This document shows positions 18,131 through 26,045 of a stretch of 64,000 bases of DNA, piece after piece (the stretch's first letter is position 1; every line of letters starts with the position of its first letter). Below the pieces are notes generated by a model. It was not told the DNA's origin. It did no database searches and saw only the letters and a program-made list of their open reading frames with translations. This DNA comes from Pseudomonadota bacterium (GTDB lineage: Bacteria; Pseudomonadota; Gammaproteobacteria; Steroidobacterales; JBCBZW01). A program made the translations under genes and the position numbers. The stretch spans positions 37,908-101,907 of the forward strand of contig JBCCWS010000004.1 of assembly GCA_039193195.1 (NCBI GenBank), given 5' to 3'.

Positions 18131-18148
18131 GCTAAGCGAATAGTCGCA

Positions 18149-18520
18149 TTAGGAAAAGGCAGGGGCGATCGAGATCGCCTGGGCGAGCGTCTCCAGCAGC
18201 ACCGTTGCGTCAAACGGCTTACTCAGCAGCGCAAAGGCGCCGCTCCGCTCAGCGCGAGACTGTAGGCTGGGATCGCGGTTGGCGGTCGCCAGCACCACAG
18301 GGAGCCCCAGTCGCTCACGCAGACGCGTGGTGAGTTCGAAGCCGTTTCCACCCGGTAGGCCGACGTCGACGATGGCGGCATCGGGGCGCTCAGCGAGGGC
18401 CTTGGCGAGGGCTTCGTCCACGTGGGTCGCCGTGACCACCGCGTAGCCGGCGTGTTCCAGGCGGATGGTAAATGCCTTGCTGAGGTGCTTGCTGTCTTCA
18501 ACCAGCAGGATACGGGTCAT
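18149..18520 (-). CDS. CheY-like response regulator, single domain
   Basis: 123-residue receiver domain without an output domain. The acidic pocket is at E8-D9 (LLVEDS), the phospho-acceptor is Asp52 (AIVDVGLPGGNG), the switch Thr is in VVLATANRD and the conserved Lys is in LLSKPFD. Such stand-alone receivers act through protein partners. No histidine kinase gene lies nearby, so it is an orphan. A perfect CRP-type palindrome lies 107 bases upstream of its ATG. It is convergent with the TIGR03032-type gene. Confidence 0.93.
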   Translation of the reverse strand: MTRILLVEDSKHLSKAFTIRLEHAGYAVVTATHVDEALAKALAERPDAAIVDVGLPGGNGFELTTRLRERLGLPVVLATANRDPSLQSRAERSGAFALLSKPFDATVLLETLAQAISIAPAFS

Positions 18521-18626
18521 GTCGCCTCTACCTCCACAGCGCCTCGCACACGGCCACGATGTAGGCCAACAGCCTGCGGCGCAGCGCTCACGATGTCCAA
18601 GACACGGGGAGCCATCGGTAGATCCC

Positions 18627-18642
18627 TGTGACGATCATCACA
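18627..18642. promoter_or_regulatory. CRP/Vfr-type operator
   Basis: TGTGA-CGATCA-TCACA matches the CRP/Vfr consensus TGTGA-N6-TCACA perfectly. It sits in the 283-base divergent region between the response regulator (start 18520) and the exported protein (start 18804), so it could control either or both. This is a pattern match only. No -35/-10 pair could be placed with confidence. Confidence 0.55.
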
Positions 18643-18803
18643 AGAGGGCGTCAACGACCTGACAATAGTGCGTGGAAGGGGGCAGTACCTGGGTCTCGGC
18701 GAAGCTCATGTGCGTCATTGGCGCGTCATAAGCGCGCGTTTATCCGGTAAACAACGCTGCAGCTGCTGCGTTATGGACCGAGATCAGACTAGAATGGTAG
18801 CCC

Positions 18804-20054
18804 GTGAAGTACTCGTCGACATCTCCGGCTCGAATCGACGGCCCAATCGCCAATGTGGCTCTAGAGACTGTAGTCAGGAAGCGACATACAGGGCGAGCGC
18901 AGTGGACGCGGTGGTTACTCCTCGTCATCGCCGGACTCCACGCTGCCAACGGGAGCGCGGCCGAGCAACCTCGCCTGGTCGCGCCGGAGAGCCGCGGAGC
19001 CGCATCCTTCTTCGTGCTTACGGTCGGTGAGCCCTACATCGATCTGCCCGAGCGTGGTAGCGGCGCCTTCGATCCGCAGCTCGTAACCCTAGGCGGGCTA
19101 TGGGCACGCTATGGCGCCCGTGAGTGGTACGTTCGCTTGGATCCCCAGGCCTGCGACCTCGCGGGCCTACAAGCCGGTCTGGCGCGGGATGTTTCTCGCC
19201 GGGACGCCTTCGCCGCCATCTTGGGCTGGCCTCGCGATGAGGTGCCGGCGCGCTTGGCCGCCCTGCGAGGGGGTTATCTTCAATCGCACCTAGACGTCAT
19301 CAACCACGGCTTTAGCAATGGTGAGACATTTGGGAGTCCGAGAAGACTCGCGGGGGGCACGGCGGTGCTGATTGACAACCGTGGGATTCCCATCGTGCGC
19401 TGCGCCTGCGGCAACCCGCTGCTCTCCTTGCGGCCGCAGGATGAGCCGCCGCTGCCGGCGCAGTTGGCGGAAGCCGGTCAACTGGCCGAGGCGCCGAAGC
19501 TCGGACAGATCGATGAGACCCCCCTGGCTCAGCCGAAGACCGAGGACGGCGGCGATGCGCCGGTGGATGAGCCGCCGAACGCTGCGCCCGAAGAGCCAAC
19601 GTTGGTGGAGGAGGGCGATCCCGCTGATGATGTCGATGCAGCCGAGGTGCTCGAGGAGATCCTAAGCGAGGACGAGCCCGATCCGATCCAGGTAGCTCAG
19701 GAGCGGCCACCGCAACCCGACAGTCCCATCCATGATCTTCGCGCCCCGCCGGTCCCGACGGGTGGAATGATCGGTGAGTTCTCAGAGGAGCTGTTGCCCC
19801 TGCCGCTTAGCGTGATCGTGGTGTCCCTCCTACCCATCGCCGAGGAACTGGGTGACGATACGGCGAATGATGAGGCGGACGAGATGGACGGGGGCCTTGG
19901 CTCCGGTGGTGGCGGAATGCCGCCGGAGGATGAGGTGATGCTGCCGCCGCCGAGCGTGCCTGCGCCCGCGGCGGGTTGGCTGTTCGCCGGTGCCCTGGCG
20001 TGGCTCGGCTGGTCCCGCTTGCGCGGCCGACCCGAGGCGATGGCCGCCGCCTAG
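18804..20054 (+). CDS. exported protein with PEP-CTERM-like tail
   Basis: 416 residues. After a basic stretch, a signal-peptide-like core (WLLLVIAGLHAANGSAA) sits at about residues 34-50, so the real start may be inside the GTG at 18804. The first domain (to about 215) ends in RCACGNPLLSL, which resembles a DUF6777-type exported domain (tentative). The middle is a long acidic, Pro-rich linker. The C-terminus is VPAPAAGWLFAGALAW followed by WSRLRGR: a VPxPA motif, one transmembrane helix and an Arg cluster, the layout of PEP/VPLPA-CTERM sorting signals. No exosortase gene is in the window. Function is unknown. It is probably exported and surface-anchored. Confidence 0.72.
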   Translation: MKYSSTSPARIDGPIANVALETVVRKRHTGRAQWTRWLLLVIAGLHAANGSAAEQPRLVAPESRGAASFFVLTVGEPYIDLPERGSGAFDPQLVTLGGLWARYGAREWYVRLDPQACDLAGLQAGLARDVSRRDAFAAILGWPRDEVPARLAALRGGYLQSHLDVINHGFSNGETFGSPRRLAGGTAVLIDNRGIPIVRCACGNPLLSLRPQDEPPLPAQLAEAGQLAEAPKLGQIDETPLAQPKTEDGGDAPVDEPPNAAPEEPTLVEEGDPADDVDAAEVLEEILSEDEPDPIQVAQERPPQPDSPIHDLRAPPVPTGGMIGEFSEELLPLPLSVIVVSLLPIAEELGDDTANDEADEMDGGLGSGGGGMPPEDEVMLPPPSVPAPAAGWLFAGALAWLGWSRLRGRPEAMAAA

Positions 20055-20066
20055 GCGCCCGCGCTG

Positions 20067-22007
20067 CTAGGGCTGCTCTACCGGCGCCGCTAGCACGTTA
20101 CTCAGAATAGAGTCTGCTCCCTGCACTCCTCGCCGGACTACGCCCTGAGCGAATAGCTCCGTTAGCTGTGGATTCGCGCCCACAGTGATCTCGAGTACCG
20201 CAACGCCGGCAGCGTTCGCAACAGCGTTACCGCGGTAGCTTGCCCCACGCAACTCCAGACACGCGCCGCCAAAGACGGGAAAGCACGGCCCATCTCCCAC
20301 CCCCTGCACCGAGGTGAAGAAATGCGCGCGCTGGCCCGGCGCGATGCCACTCAATCGTAGTTCCCCCGTCTGCGCGGCTACCATCGGCGAGGCGCTCAGG
20401 GGCGGGAGTACCTCGATGACCAGCCGCCGGTTTGTGGGAATGCCACGCAGACTCGTAAGAAAGCCATCGGGCCCGATCGCGGTCACCTGCTGAGCGAGTG
20501 CATGCGTACCCAGGCCGAAATGAGCCATCAGCTCATGGCCGCCGAGGTAGCTAGCGCCACCGGCGATCATGCGCTGCAGCGTTTCGCCGTTCGCCGAGAG
20601 GCGTATCTCGTACCCCTGACCATTGGGGGCGACGTCAGGGTGGGCCTTCGTATCGACGATCACCTCGAGCCAGTTCGTGTCCTCACCTGTCAGGTCATTA
20701 CGGAACAGGCGCAGGGCGCCGCCGTGAGTGGAGATCACCAGGTCCATGTCCCCATCGCGGTCGTAGTCCAACAGGCCGAGGCTGCGCCCTTCTTCCGTGT
20801 GGTCGAGGCCGATCGCCTGGCCCATCTCCGTGAAGGTGAGGTCACCGTTGTTGCGGAAGAGATAGGTCGGCTCGTTGCGCCAGTCCTCCCCGTGCACGGG
20901 GTCCACGTGCGGCCAGCCGTTGGTCATGACGATGTCTTCCCAACCGTCGTGATCGAGGTCCAGAGGCGCCGTACCCCAGCCGAAGCCGCCGTCGTTCACG
21001 CCGCCGCTCTCGGGCAGCTCCGTGAACTGGTGGTTGCCCTCGCCAAGGTAGAGGCGATTCCCCGGTGGGCCCAAAAACTGCATCGAAGGGTATGCGGCGG
21101 TCACGAACCAGTCGTAATGGCCGTTGCGATCGAAATCAGCGATCGTCGCGCCCATACCGTGCCACACCTTGTTCCCGCCGAAGATGTCGATCTGGGAAAA
21201 GGTGCCGTCCCCGTCGTTGGCGTAGTACTGGGTGCCACCACCGTCGTTGGCGATCATAAGCTCTGGATAACGATCGCCGTTCATGTCTGCAAAGATCGCA
21301 CCGAACGCGCCAGTTCGGTTTCGATTGCTGTGTACGACGCCCGCTGCCTCGGTAACGTCCGTGAAGGTGCCGTCACCGTTGTTGCGGTAGAGGCGCGAGC
21401 GAGGGAGCTGCTGGTCCGCGTCGAACCACCACCCGGATACCCAGAGGTCGAGATCCCCGTCGAGATCGTAGTCTCCAAAGGCCGGACCGAAGCCATCAGG
21501 TTGATCACCGAGGGCACTGACACCCGCCAGGTCCGCCACCTCTTCGAAGCTCGTACCTGTGTTGCGGTAAAGGCGGTGTACGCCGGGAGTGGGTACGTCG
21601 CCGGCGTCGCCGTGGCTGGTGACAAAGAGGTCGACGTCGCCATCCCTATCGTAGTCGCCGGCGGCGGCGCCGTTGCCGCGGTAGAGTTCGGAAAGGCCCC
21701 ACTCAGCGGCGCGATCAGTGAACGTACCATCCCCGTTGTTGAGGTACAGCACATCCGCTGTGCCGCCACCGCCGACCGCGAAGATGTCCGGCCATCCATC
21801 GCCGTTGAAGTCAGCTACGGTGGCCCCGCCGTGCATTTCCCCACCCACCGCGATGTCCGCCAAGGGGGAGTGGACGAAGTCAATGCCAGCGGTGTCCGTC
21901 TGTTCCGTGAACGAGGGTTCCGCGCCGTAGGCCGACATCACTCCACTGAGTAATCCCGATAGGGCGAGCGCAACGTAGGCAGTTGCGGAAGAAGCGAAGT
22001 GGCGCAT
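20067..22007 (-). CDS. exported FG-GAP/ASPIC-UnbV (CRTAC1-like) protein
   Basis: About 646 residues with a Sec signal (hydrophobic core AYVALALSGLLSGVMSAYG). Residues from about 35 to 410 hold FG-GAP/VCBS beta-propeller repeats with calcium-binding D-x-[DN]-x-D-G loops, for example ADFNGDGWPDIF, GDYDRDGDVDLF, GDYDLDGDLDLW and LDYDRDGDMDLV. An ASPIC/UnbV domain follows (GQGYEIRLSANGETL ... SYLGGHELMAHFGLG). A C-terminal extension of about 110 residues contains a Cys pair (PCFPVFGGACLEL). It is probably a calcium-stabilised periplasmic or secreted adhesin-like protein. ATG at 22007 is preferred over 22016 because GAGG then has good spacing. Confidence 0.88.
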   Translation of the reverse strand: MRHFASSATAYVALALSGLLSGVMSAYGAEPSFTEQTDTAGIDFVHSPLADIAVGGEMHGGATVADFNGDGWPDIFAVGGGGTADVLYLNNGDGTFTDRAAEWGLSELYRGNGAAAGDYDRDGDVDLFVTSHGDAGDVPTPGVHRLYRNTGTSFEEVADLAGVSALGDQPDGFGPAFGDYDLDGDLDLWVSGWWFDADQQLPRSRLYRNNGDGTFTDVTEAAGVVHSNRNRTGAFGAIFADMNGDRYPELMIANDGGGTQYYANDGDGTFSQIDIFGGNKVWHGMGATIADFDRNGHYDWFVTAAYPSMQFLGPPGNRLYLGEGNHQFTELPESGGVNDGGFGWGTAPLDLDHDGWEDIVMTNGWPHVDPVHGEDWRNEPTYLFRNNGDLTFTEMGQAIGLDHTEEGRSLGLLDYDRDGDMDLVISTHGGALRLFRNDLTGEDTNWLEVIVDTKAHPDVAPNGQGYEIRLSANGETLQRMIAGGASYLGGHELMAHFGLGTHALAQQVTAIGPDGFLTSLRGIPTNRRLVIEVLPPLSASPMVAAQTGELRLSGIAPGQRAHFFTSVQGVGDGPCFPVFGGACLELRGASYRGNAVANAAGVAVLEITVGANPQLTELFAQGVVRRGVQGADSILSNVLAAPVEQP

Positions 22008-22190
22008 CACAGTCATACCTCAAGCGTCCTTGCACGGTAGGTTCTGGCGAGTTGTTGTCGTTATCCCGGCGCACGAAGCGCTCGACCGCGCATTGCCTTA
22101 CGCGCACTGCCGATCGTAGCACAGTGCTCGGAAGCTTCGGGTTGCGATGGCTAGCAAACGTTTGCGTTAGTAGCTGCGCCGCAGCAAGAT

Positions 22191-22499
22191 CTAATTCGGT
22201 TGTCCGTCTGGGCACCCTGTTGCGCGCTCCAGGGCATCCGCGGCGACCGCCGCCCAGGGCGTGGAGATGCCGAGCTCGCGTAGCCACGTGCGCACGTTCT
22301 TTTGGTGCCAGAGCAGGCGTCGGCCGACGCGAACGTAGTGCACGCCGCTGGTGAGGCCATTGCTCGCCGATCGGCCGCGCCAAAGTTGCTCGCGGGTCAA
22401 GCCTGAGCGCGCGACCAGCTGCTCTGTGGTGAGAAACCGTCGGTCGGGATCCGCCGGGCGCGGCAGGGAGTGTCGGCGACGATGACGCTTGCGAGCCAT
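22191..22499 (-). CDS. excisionase/AlpA-like HTH protein
   Basis: 102-residue basic protein from ATG 22499 (MARKRHRRRHS...). The core FLTTEQLVARSGLTREQLW is followed by a wing-like turn and GVHYVRVGRRLLWHQKNVRTWL, the layout of MerR/excisionase-type winged helix domains: a helix-turn-helix, a strand pair ending in Trp, then a helix. It may be a transcription factor or the remnant of a mobile-element excisionase. No integrase is nearby. The upstream extension to 22592 has no better start. The ribosome binding site is weak. Confidence 0.65.
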   Translation of the reverse strand: MARKRHRRRHSLPRPADPDRRFLTTEQLVARSGLTREQLWRGRSASNGLTSGVHYVRVGRRLLWHQKNVRTWLRELGISTPWAAVAADALERATGCPDGQPN

Positions 22500-22603
22500 G
22501 GAGGGATTGTCGCAGCTTGTGTCGGCGCACGCCTGCGGCTGGAGTCGCATCGTTATTGTGCCTACAGTGAGCGGTTCCACCCGCACAACCATGGAGAACA
22601 GCT

Positions 22604-23383
22604 TTGCGAACTCCCCTAACCCGCGCTGGCGGCGCCATCGGTCTGACCGCCCTGTGTTTGGCGATCACCTTGCAGAGCGCGCAGGCCGGATGGCTGGATC
22701 GTCTGAAGGGCGTCTTCAAGGACGATGCAGAGGCCAGCGAGTCCGCCCAGGGCGGGGTCGCCGCGCTGGGCACGGATCAGATCGCCAGCGCCTTGCGCGA
22801 GGCGCTTCGGGTCGGGGCAGGAAACGTGGTGGGGCAGCTTGGCGCCGAGGATGGGTTCAACCTCGACCCGACGATTCACATACCGTTGCCCGACCAGTTA
22901 GACCAGGCGCGCACATTCCTCGCGAGGGTCGGTCTAGAAGGCTCGCTGACCGATCTGGAGGCTCAGTTGAATCGAGCTGCGGAGGTGGCCACCTCGAACG
23001 CAGGCGAGCTGTTCGTGAACGCCATCTCCCAGATGACCCTGGAGGACGTAAGGGACATCCTGCAGGGCCCGGACGACGCGGCGACGAGATACTTCCGTAG
23101 CACGATGGGCGTGGAGCTTTCCGAACGCATGACTCCGGTGGTGTCTGAGAGCCTCGATCAGGTGGGCGCCGCGCGACTCTATGAGCAGACCGTCGGGCGC
23201 TACAACTCCCTGCCGTTAGTGCCACCGATCGAGTCCGATCTCACCTCACATGTGGTAAACCTCGGGATCGACGGGATCTTCCATTACCTCGCCGAGGAGG
23301 AGGCCGCGATTCGCGCGGACCCGGCGGCGCGCACGAGCGATCTCCTGCGCACGGTCTTCTCCGCGGCCGCGGGCGGCAACTAG
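22604..23383 (+). CDS. DUF4197 exported protein
   Basis: 259 residues with a signal peptide (TALCLAITLQSAQA, cleaved before GWLDRL) followed by the DUF4197 domain over nearly the whole mature chain. Recognised segments are QIASALREALRVGAGNVV, IHIPLPDQLDQARTFL, FVNAISQMTLEDVRDIL and ATRYFRSTM. It is a periplasmic helical protein of unknown function, common in Gammaproteobacteria. The start is TTG at 22604 with GGAG just upstream. It is convergent with the lipocalin gene, the two ends overlapping by 4 bases. Confidence 0.88.
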   Translation: MRTPLTRAGGAIGLTALCLAITLQSAQAGWLDRLKGVFKDDAEASESAQGGVAALGTDQIASALREALRVGAGNVVGQLGAEDGFNLDPTIHIPLPDQLDQARTFLARVGLEGSLTDLEAQLNRAAEVATSNAGELFVNAISQMTLEDVRDILQGPDDAATRYFRSTMGVELSERMTPVVSESLDQVGAARLYEQTVGRYNSLPLVPPIESDLTSHVVNLGIDGIFHYLAEEEAAIRADPAARTSDLLRTVFSAAAGGN

Positions 23384-23976
23384 CGGGCCCCGACCGAGGT
23401 GAGTGCTGGTGGCTCGTTCTGCTGCACCCAGATTAGGGCATCCACCGCGAAATCCAACTCGCGCGCCTTCGCCACTAGGGCTTCCTTCACCAACTCCGGC
23501 AGGTTGGGCTCGCGCGCCAGAATCCAAAGATAGTCGCGATTGGGGCCACACACCATGGCGTAGGCGTATTCATCGCGATCGAGCGCAATGACGTTGTAGC
23601 CGCCGAAGAACGGGCCGAAGAATGAGACCTTTATCTCAGCGACGTCCCGCTCACCGACGAACAAGGCTCGCCCCTCCACCGATTGCCACTCCTGCTTGTT
23701 CGTCGAGTAGCCGCTGTTGAGAACGCCGACACTGCCGTCGTCGCGGAGCGAGTACTCAGCACGCACGTGGGTGAGGCCGCGTTCGAAGCGATGGTCTAAG
23801 CGCGCGATCTCGTACCAGCGCCCGAGGTAGCGTTCGAGCTCGAAGTCGCCGACGGCTTCCACCCCCTCTGGGACGCCGACGCAGCCCGCTAGCAAGCCGA
23901 AGCAAACGGCCATTACGGCGAGGGGAGTGCCCCCCCTCGCTAGGCGCGCGACGCGTGAACTCTCGACAATACCCAT
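23380..23976 (-). CDS. blc: outer-membrane lipoprotein lipocalin (Blc-like)
   Basis: 198-residue bacterial lipocalin. A lipoprotein signal (AVMAVCFGLLAGC, lipobox LAGC) is followed by the first lipocalin motif with its GxW (FELERYLGRWYEIARLDHRFERG), the second motif around the SVGVLNSGY and EGRALFVG strands, and the third near NVIALDRDEYAYAMVCGP, ending with WILAREPNLP. Blc-type proteins bind fatty acids or lysophospholipids at the inner face of the outer membrane. Length and order are normal. It is a single gene. Confidence 0.93.
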   Translation of the reverse strand: MGIVESSRVARLARGGTPLAVMAVCFGLLAGCVGVPEGVEAVGDFELERYLGRWYEIARLDHRFERGLTHVRAEYSLRDDGSVGVLNSGYSTNKQEWQSVEGRALFVGERDVAEIKVSFFGPFFGGYNVIALDRDEYAYAMVCGPNRDYLWILAREPNLPELVKEALVAKARELDFAVDALIWVQQNEPPALTSVGAR

Positions 23977-24828
23977 CGATGCTCTCCATTACTGTGAGAC
24001 GAAGGGGATGGGTTCAACACCCCCGATCGAATCCTCACATTGTACTCGGCAGTCGGTCACCACCATCAACAGTGACCAGTACCGGCGCGGCGGTTTCGGT
24101 GGCGACGCGCCCCACGGGGCAGTGTTTCCCTAAGCAGCAATCTTTCGCGTTAGGCCCCCGCAATGTATCGCGCGCCTACCCCGTCTGAACCTAGGAGCTT
24201 AATGCGCGGGGGATCCGGGTCGAGTGACTCATATTGCGCGCGGGTTTCGTGCTCCTTGAGCGTGCTCGCACCGGGGAGATCCACGAGCTCAAGCGCGATC
24301 TGACCAAACCTGACCGAGGCGGATACGCAACGGACGCGCTGGAGCCGCTGCCCGGCAGCGTGTCCGATCAGGAAGGGCTGGAGCGAACTCCCTGCGTGCA
24401 CATACTGCACTTCGCAGCCTCCCTCATCCGCCGCTTGACTTAGCACCCAAGCTAGTAGCCGCGCTGGGTACGAGCGTCGGGAAGCCCCTTGGGACCGAGT
24501 ACCGAAAGGGTGGCGTTAAGCGCATGTAGCCACAAGCGGCGCGTGAAGAATCCCAACGTGAGCACCGCTTGGGCGAGCAGCTCGACGAACCCTCGAGCGG
24601 AGCGGCCACCGCTGCAGCGTCGATCGCATGCGCGTGATGCGCGGGCTAGATCCGTACGCCCACCTCGGCCATACGGTGCCTGCTGGGGCCGTGCACTTGC
24701 GGATGCAGTAGTCGGCGCCTGGGGAGACCCTTGGATATCATTGGTACCCCGTGGCGGGCGAGTTCCTCATCGAAGACCGGATCGCACGTATGGCAAGCTA
24801 AGTGACTCCCCCGAGGTGGAGAATCGCC
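23977..24828. other. long gene-poor stretch
   Basis: About 850 bases between the lipocalin start and the PPOX gene without a convincing conserved gene. It holds one minus-strand frame with coding-like third-position bias (24150-24446, listed separately). It also holds a plus-strand frame (24637-24801) that is open except for one TAG at 24709, ending EFLIEDRIARMAS. This looks like decayed coding sequence rather than a regulatory region. Confidence 0.5.
24150..24446 (-). CDS. hypothetical protein, weak evidence
   Basis: 98-codon open frame whose third codon positions are mostly G or C, as in neighbouring genes, with segments such as FGQIALELVDLPGASTLKEH. No start has a clear ribosome binding site, and I recognise no family. 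It could be a small gene or the 3' remnant of a larger lost one. Confidence 0.28.
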   Translation of the reverse strand: MLSQAADEGGCEVQYVHAGSSLQPFLIGHAAGQRLQRVRCVSASVRFGQIALELVDLPGASTLKEHETRAQYESLDPDPPRIKLLGSDGVGARYIAGA

Positions 24829-25377
24829 ATGGCTGACCAGTATCCCGCGCTGCTCGATAGGCACGTCGAGTTCATGCAGCAGCAACACCTGTTCTTCGTG
24901 GCCACCGCTGCGGCGGAGGGGTACGTCAACATCTCGCCAAAGGGCATGGACACCCTGCGTGTGGTGGACACGCAGAAGGTCATCTGGCTGAACCTAACGG
25001 GCAGTGGCAATGAGACAGCGGCACATGTGCTGGAGAATGACCGCATGACTCTTATGTTCTGCTCTTTCGACAGGCAGCCACTGATCCTGCGGCTCTACGG
25101 CAACGCCAAGGTGATTCATGCCGATGATCCTGCATGGTCGGCTAACATCGGGCGGTTCCCCTCGTACACGGGGGCAAGACAGTTGTTCGAGATCACGCTC
25201 TCGTTGGTACAGACCTCTTGCGGCTACGCCGTTCCGTACTTTGAGGCCAGGGGCGAGCGCCCTACGCTGGCCAAGTGGGCGGACAACAAGGGACGCGCCG
25301 GCATCGAGGACTACTGGCAGGCCAAGAACACCACGAGTCTCAATGGTAAGCCGACCGGGATGGACTCCGGCGAGTAG
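24829..25377 (+). CDS. pyridoxamine 5'-phosphate oxidase family protein
   Basis: 182-residue flavin-binding split-barrel protein of the PPOX family. Recognised segments are FFVATAAAEGYVNISPKGMD near the N-terminus, VIWLNLTGSGNETAAHVLEN and MTLMFCSFDRQPLILRLYG. The C-terminal part (QTSCGYAVPYFEARGERPTL) matches the subgroup often annotated as pyridoxamine 5'-phosphate oxidase family. It probably binds FMN, F420 or a related cofactor. The reaction is unknown. ATG at 24829 is chosen with GGTGGAG about 8 bases upstream. It is the last ordinary gene before the peptide cluster. Confidence 0.87.
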   Translation: MADQYPALLDRHVEFMQQQHLFFVATAAAEGYVNISPKGMDTLRVVDTQKVIWLNLTGSGNETAAHVLENDRMTLMFCSFDRQPLILRLYGNAKVIHADDPAWSANIGRFPSYTGARQLFEITLSLVQTSCGYAVPYFEARGERPTLAKWADNKGRAGIEDYWQAKNTTSLNGKPTGMDSGE

Positions 25378-25618
25378 CTTCGCTCAAGCGGGCAGCTAGA
25401 CACCTCAAATGGGGGGCTGCGCTGGAGCATGGGGCACCTACCCACACGGGAATCTGACCACGGCCCTGCCGACCGGGACGCCGACCGGTCGTCGCAACGT
25501 TGCTAGTTGGATCAATTCTTCGTTGACACTCATCCCCTAGGTGCGTCCTGGACGCTCCTCCGCAGGGGGCGAGGATGGCCACCCCAGCGATTTGGCTTGA
25601 CTTAGGGAGAATCGCCTA

Positions 25619-25675
25619 ATGAATTCGATTGTTCACGAATACACTGCTTTAGTTTGCCCAGACTGGGAGCGGTGA
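25619..25675 (+). CDS. possible 18-residue micro-ORF
   Basis: ATG preceded by AGGGAG 9 bases upstream, encoding MNSIVHEYTALVCPDWER. Its stop overlaps the start of the next micro-ORF (TGATG). It could be a leader peptide for the RiPP operon or chance. Only the ribosome site and the coupling argue for it. Confidence 0.22.
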   Translation: MNSIVHEYTALVCPDWER

Positions 25676-25722
25676 TGGCCAATGCACACGGCGACTCGCG
25701 AATTGGTTTACTGTATTGTTGA
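25675..25722 (+). CDS. possible 15-residue micro-ORF ending in Cys
   Basis: Coupled by TGATG to the preceding micro-ORF, with GGGAG close upstream. It encodes MANAHGDSRIGLLYC. Like the main precursor at 25836 it ends in Tyr-Cys, which is suggestive but may be coincidence. Confidence 0.22.
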   Translation: MANAHGDSRIGLLYC

Positions 25723-25835
25723 AAAAACGACGACTTTCCGAACAAGCTCGTTTCATTCCGCGTGCATTTCGTGCTAATTGTTACGATGCCGTTTTACATA
25801 AGACGGAACTCAATGTCATCAATAGGGAGCGATCG

Positions 25836-26024
25836 ATGAGCAAACTCAACCCGAAGAAGTCCGGTGAGCTGTTCGCATTCAAGCTAGCGACGAAGCGAGC
25901 GCAGACCCAGTCCAAGCGCGCTCAGTGGCAGACCCGTGACGGCGTTTCCGCAGCAGGTTGCACCGTCAACCTTCGCGGCCACGTCCTCTGCCCATCCTGG
26001 GGCGACGGTGGTAACTACTGCTAG
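25836..26024 (+). CDS. RiPP precursor peptide
   Basis: 62-residue peptide starting at ATG 25836, with AGGGAG 6 bases upstream. The N-terminal about 34 residues are basic and helix-forming (KKSGELFAFKLATKRAQ), a plausible leader. ELFAFKL recalls the hydrophobic-aromatic recognition helix (PFFARFL) of graspetide leaders. The C-terminal part, from about residue 35, is Gly-rich and has Cys at 42, 52 and 62, exactly ten apart, with the last residue being Cys (GGNYC). Thr43, Ser54 and Asp57 are the only obvious partners for ester or amide crosslinks. A longer reading from TTG 25716 exists but has no ribosome site. The call rests on size, layout and the five-gene maturation/export operon that follows. 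Confidence 0.75.
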   Translation: MSKLNPKKSGELFAFKLATKRAQTQSKRAQWQTRDGVSAAGCTVNLRGHVLCPSWGDGGNYC

Positions 26025-26045
26025 GGCTCGTGCCTAGCTAGGGGA

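Larger units (their letters stand above)
25378..25835. other. AT-richer leader region of the RiPP cluster
   Basis: 458 bases before the precursor peptide gene. From about 25590 on the sequence is visibly richer in A and T than its surroundings, as expected for a promoter region or recently acquired DNA. A TTGACT hexamer at 25597-25602 is followed 17 bases later by TGAATT (25620-25625), a weak sigma-70-like pair. Two overlapping micro-ORFs (25619-25675, 25675-25722) also lie here. The promoter and the first micro-ORF cannot both be right, since the ATG would fall within the -10 element. Confidence 0.5.

Noticed and set aside
20100..21900. Repeated D-x-D-x-D-G coding units looking like tandem DNA repeats
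   Set aside because: They are protein-level FG-GAP repeats with variable DNA, not a CRISPR array or satellite.
20502..21953. 483-residue open frame opposite the FG-GAP gene
   Set aside because: It is the antisense shadow of a high-GC, repeat-rich gene. Its translation is biased to Val/Ala/Arg with no known motif, while the minus strand encodes clear FG-GAP repeats.
25716..26024. 102-residue version of the RiPP precursor from TTG 25716
   Set aside because: No ribosome binding site, AT-rich codons atypical of the region. ATG 25836 has AGGGAG at good spacing and gives a typical precursor size.
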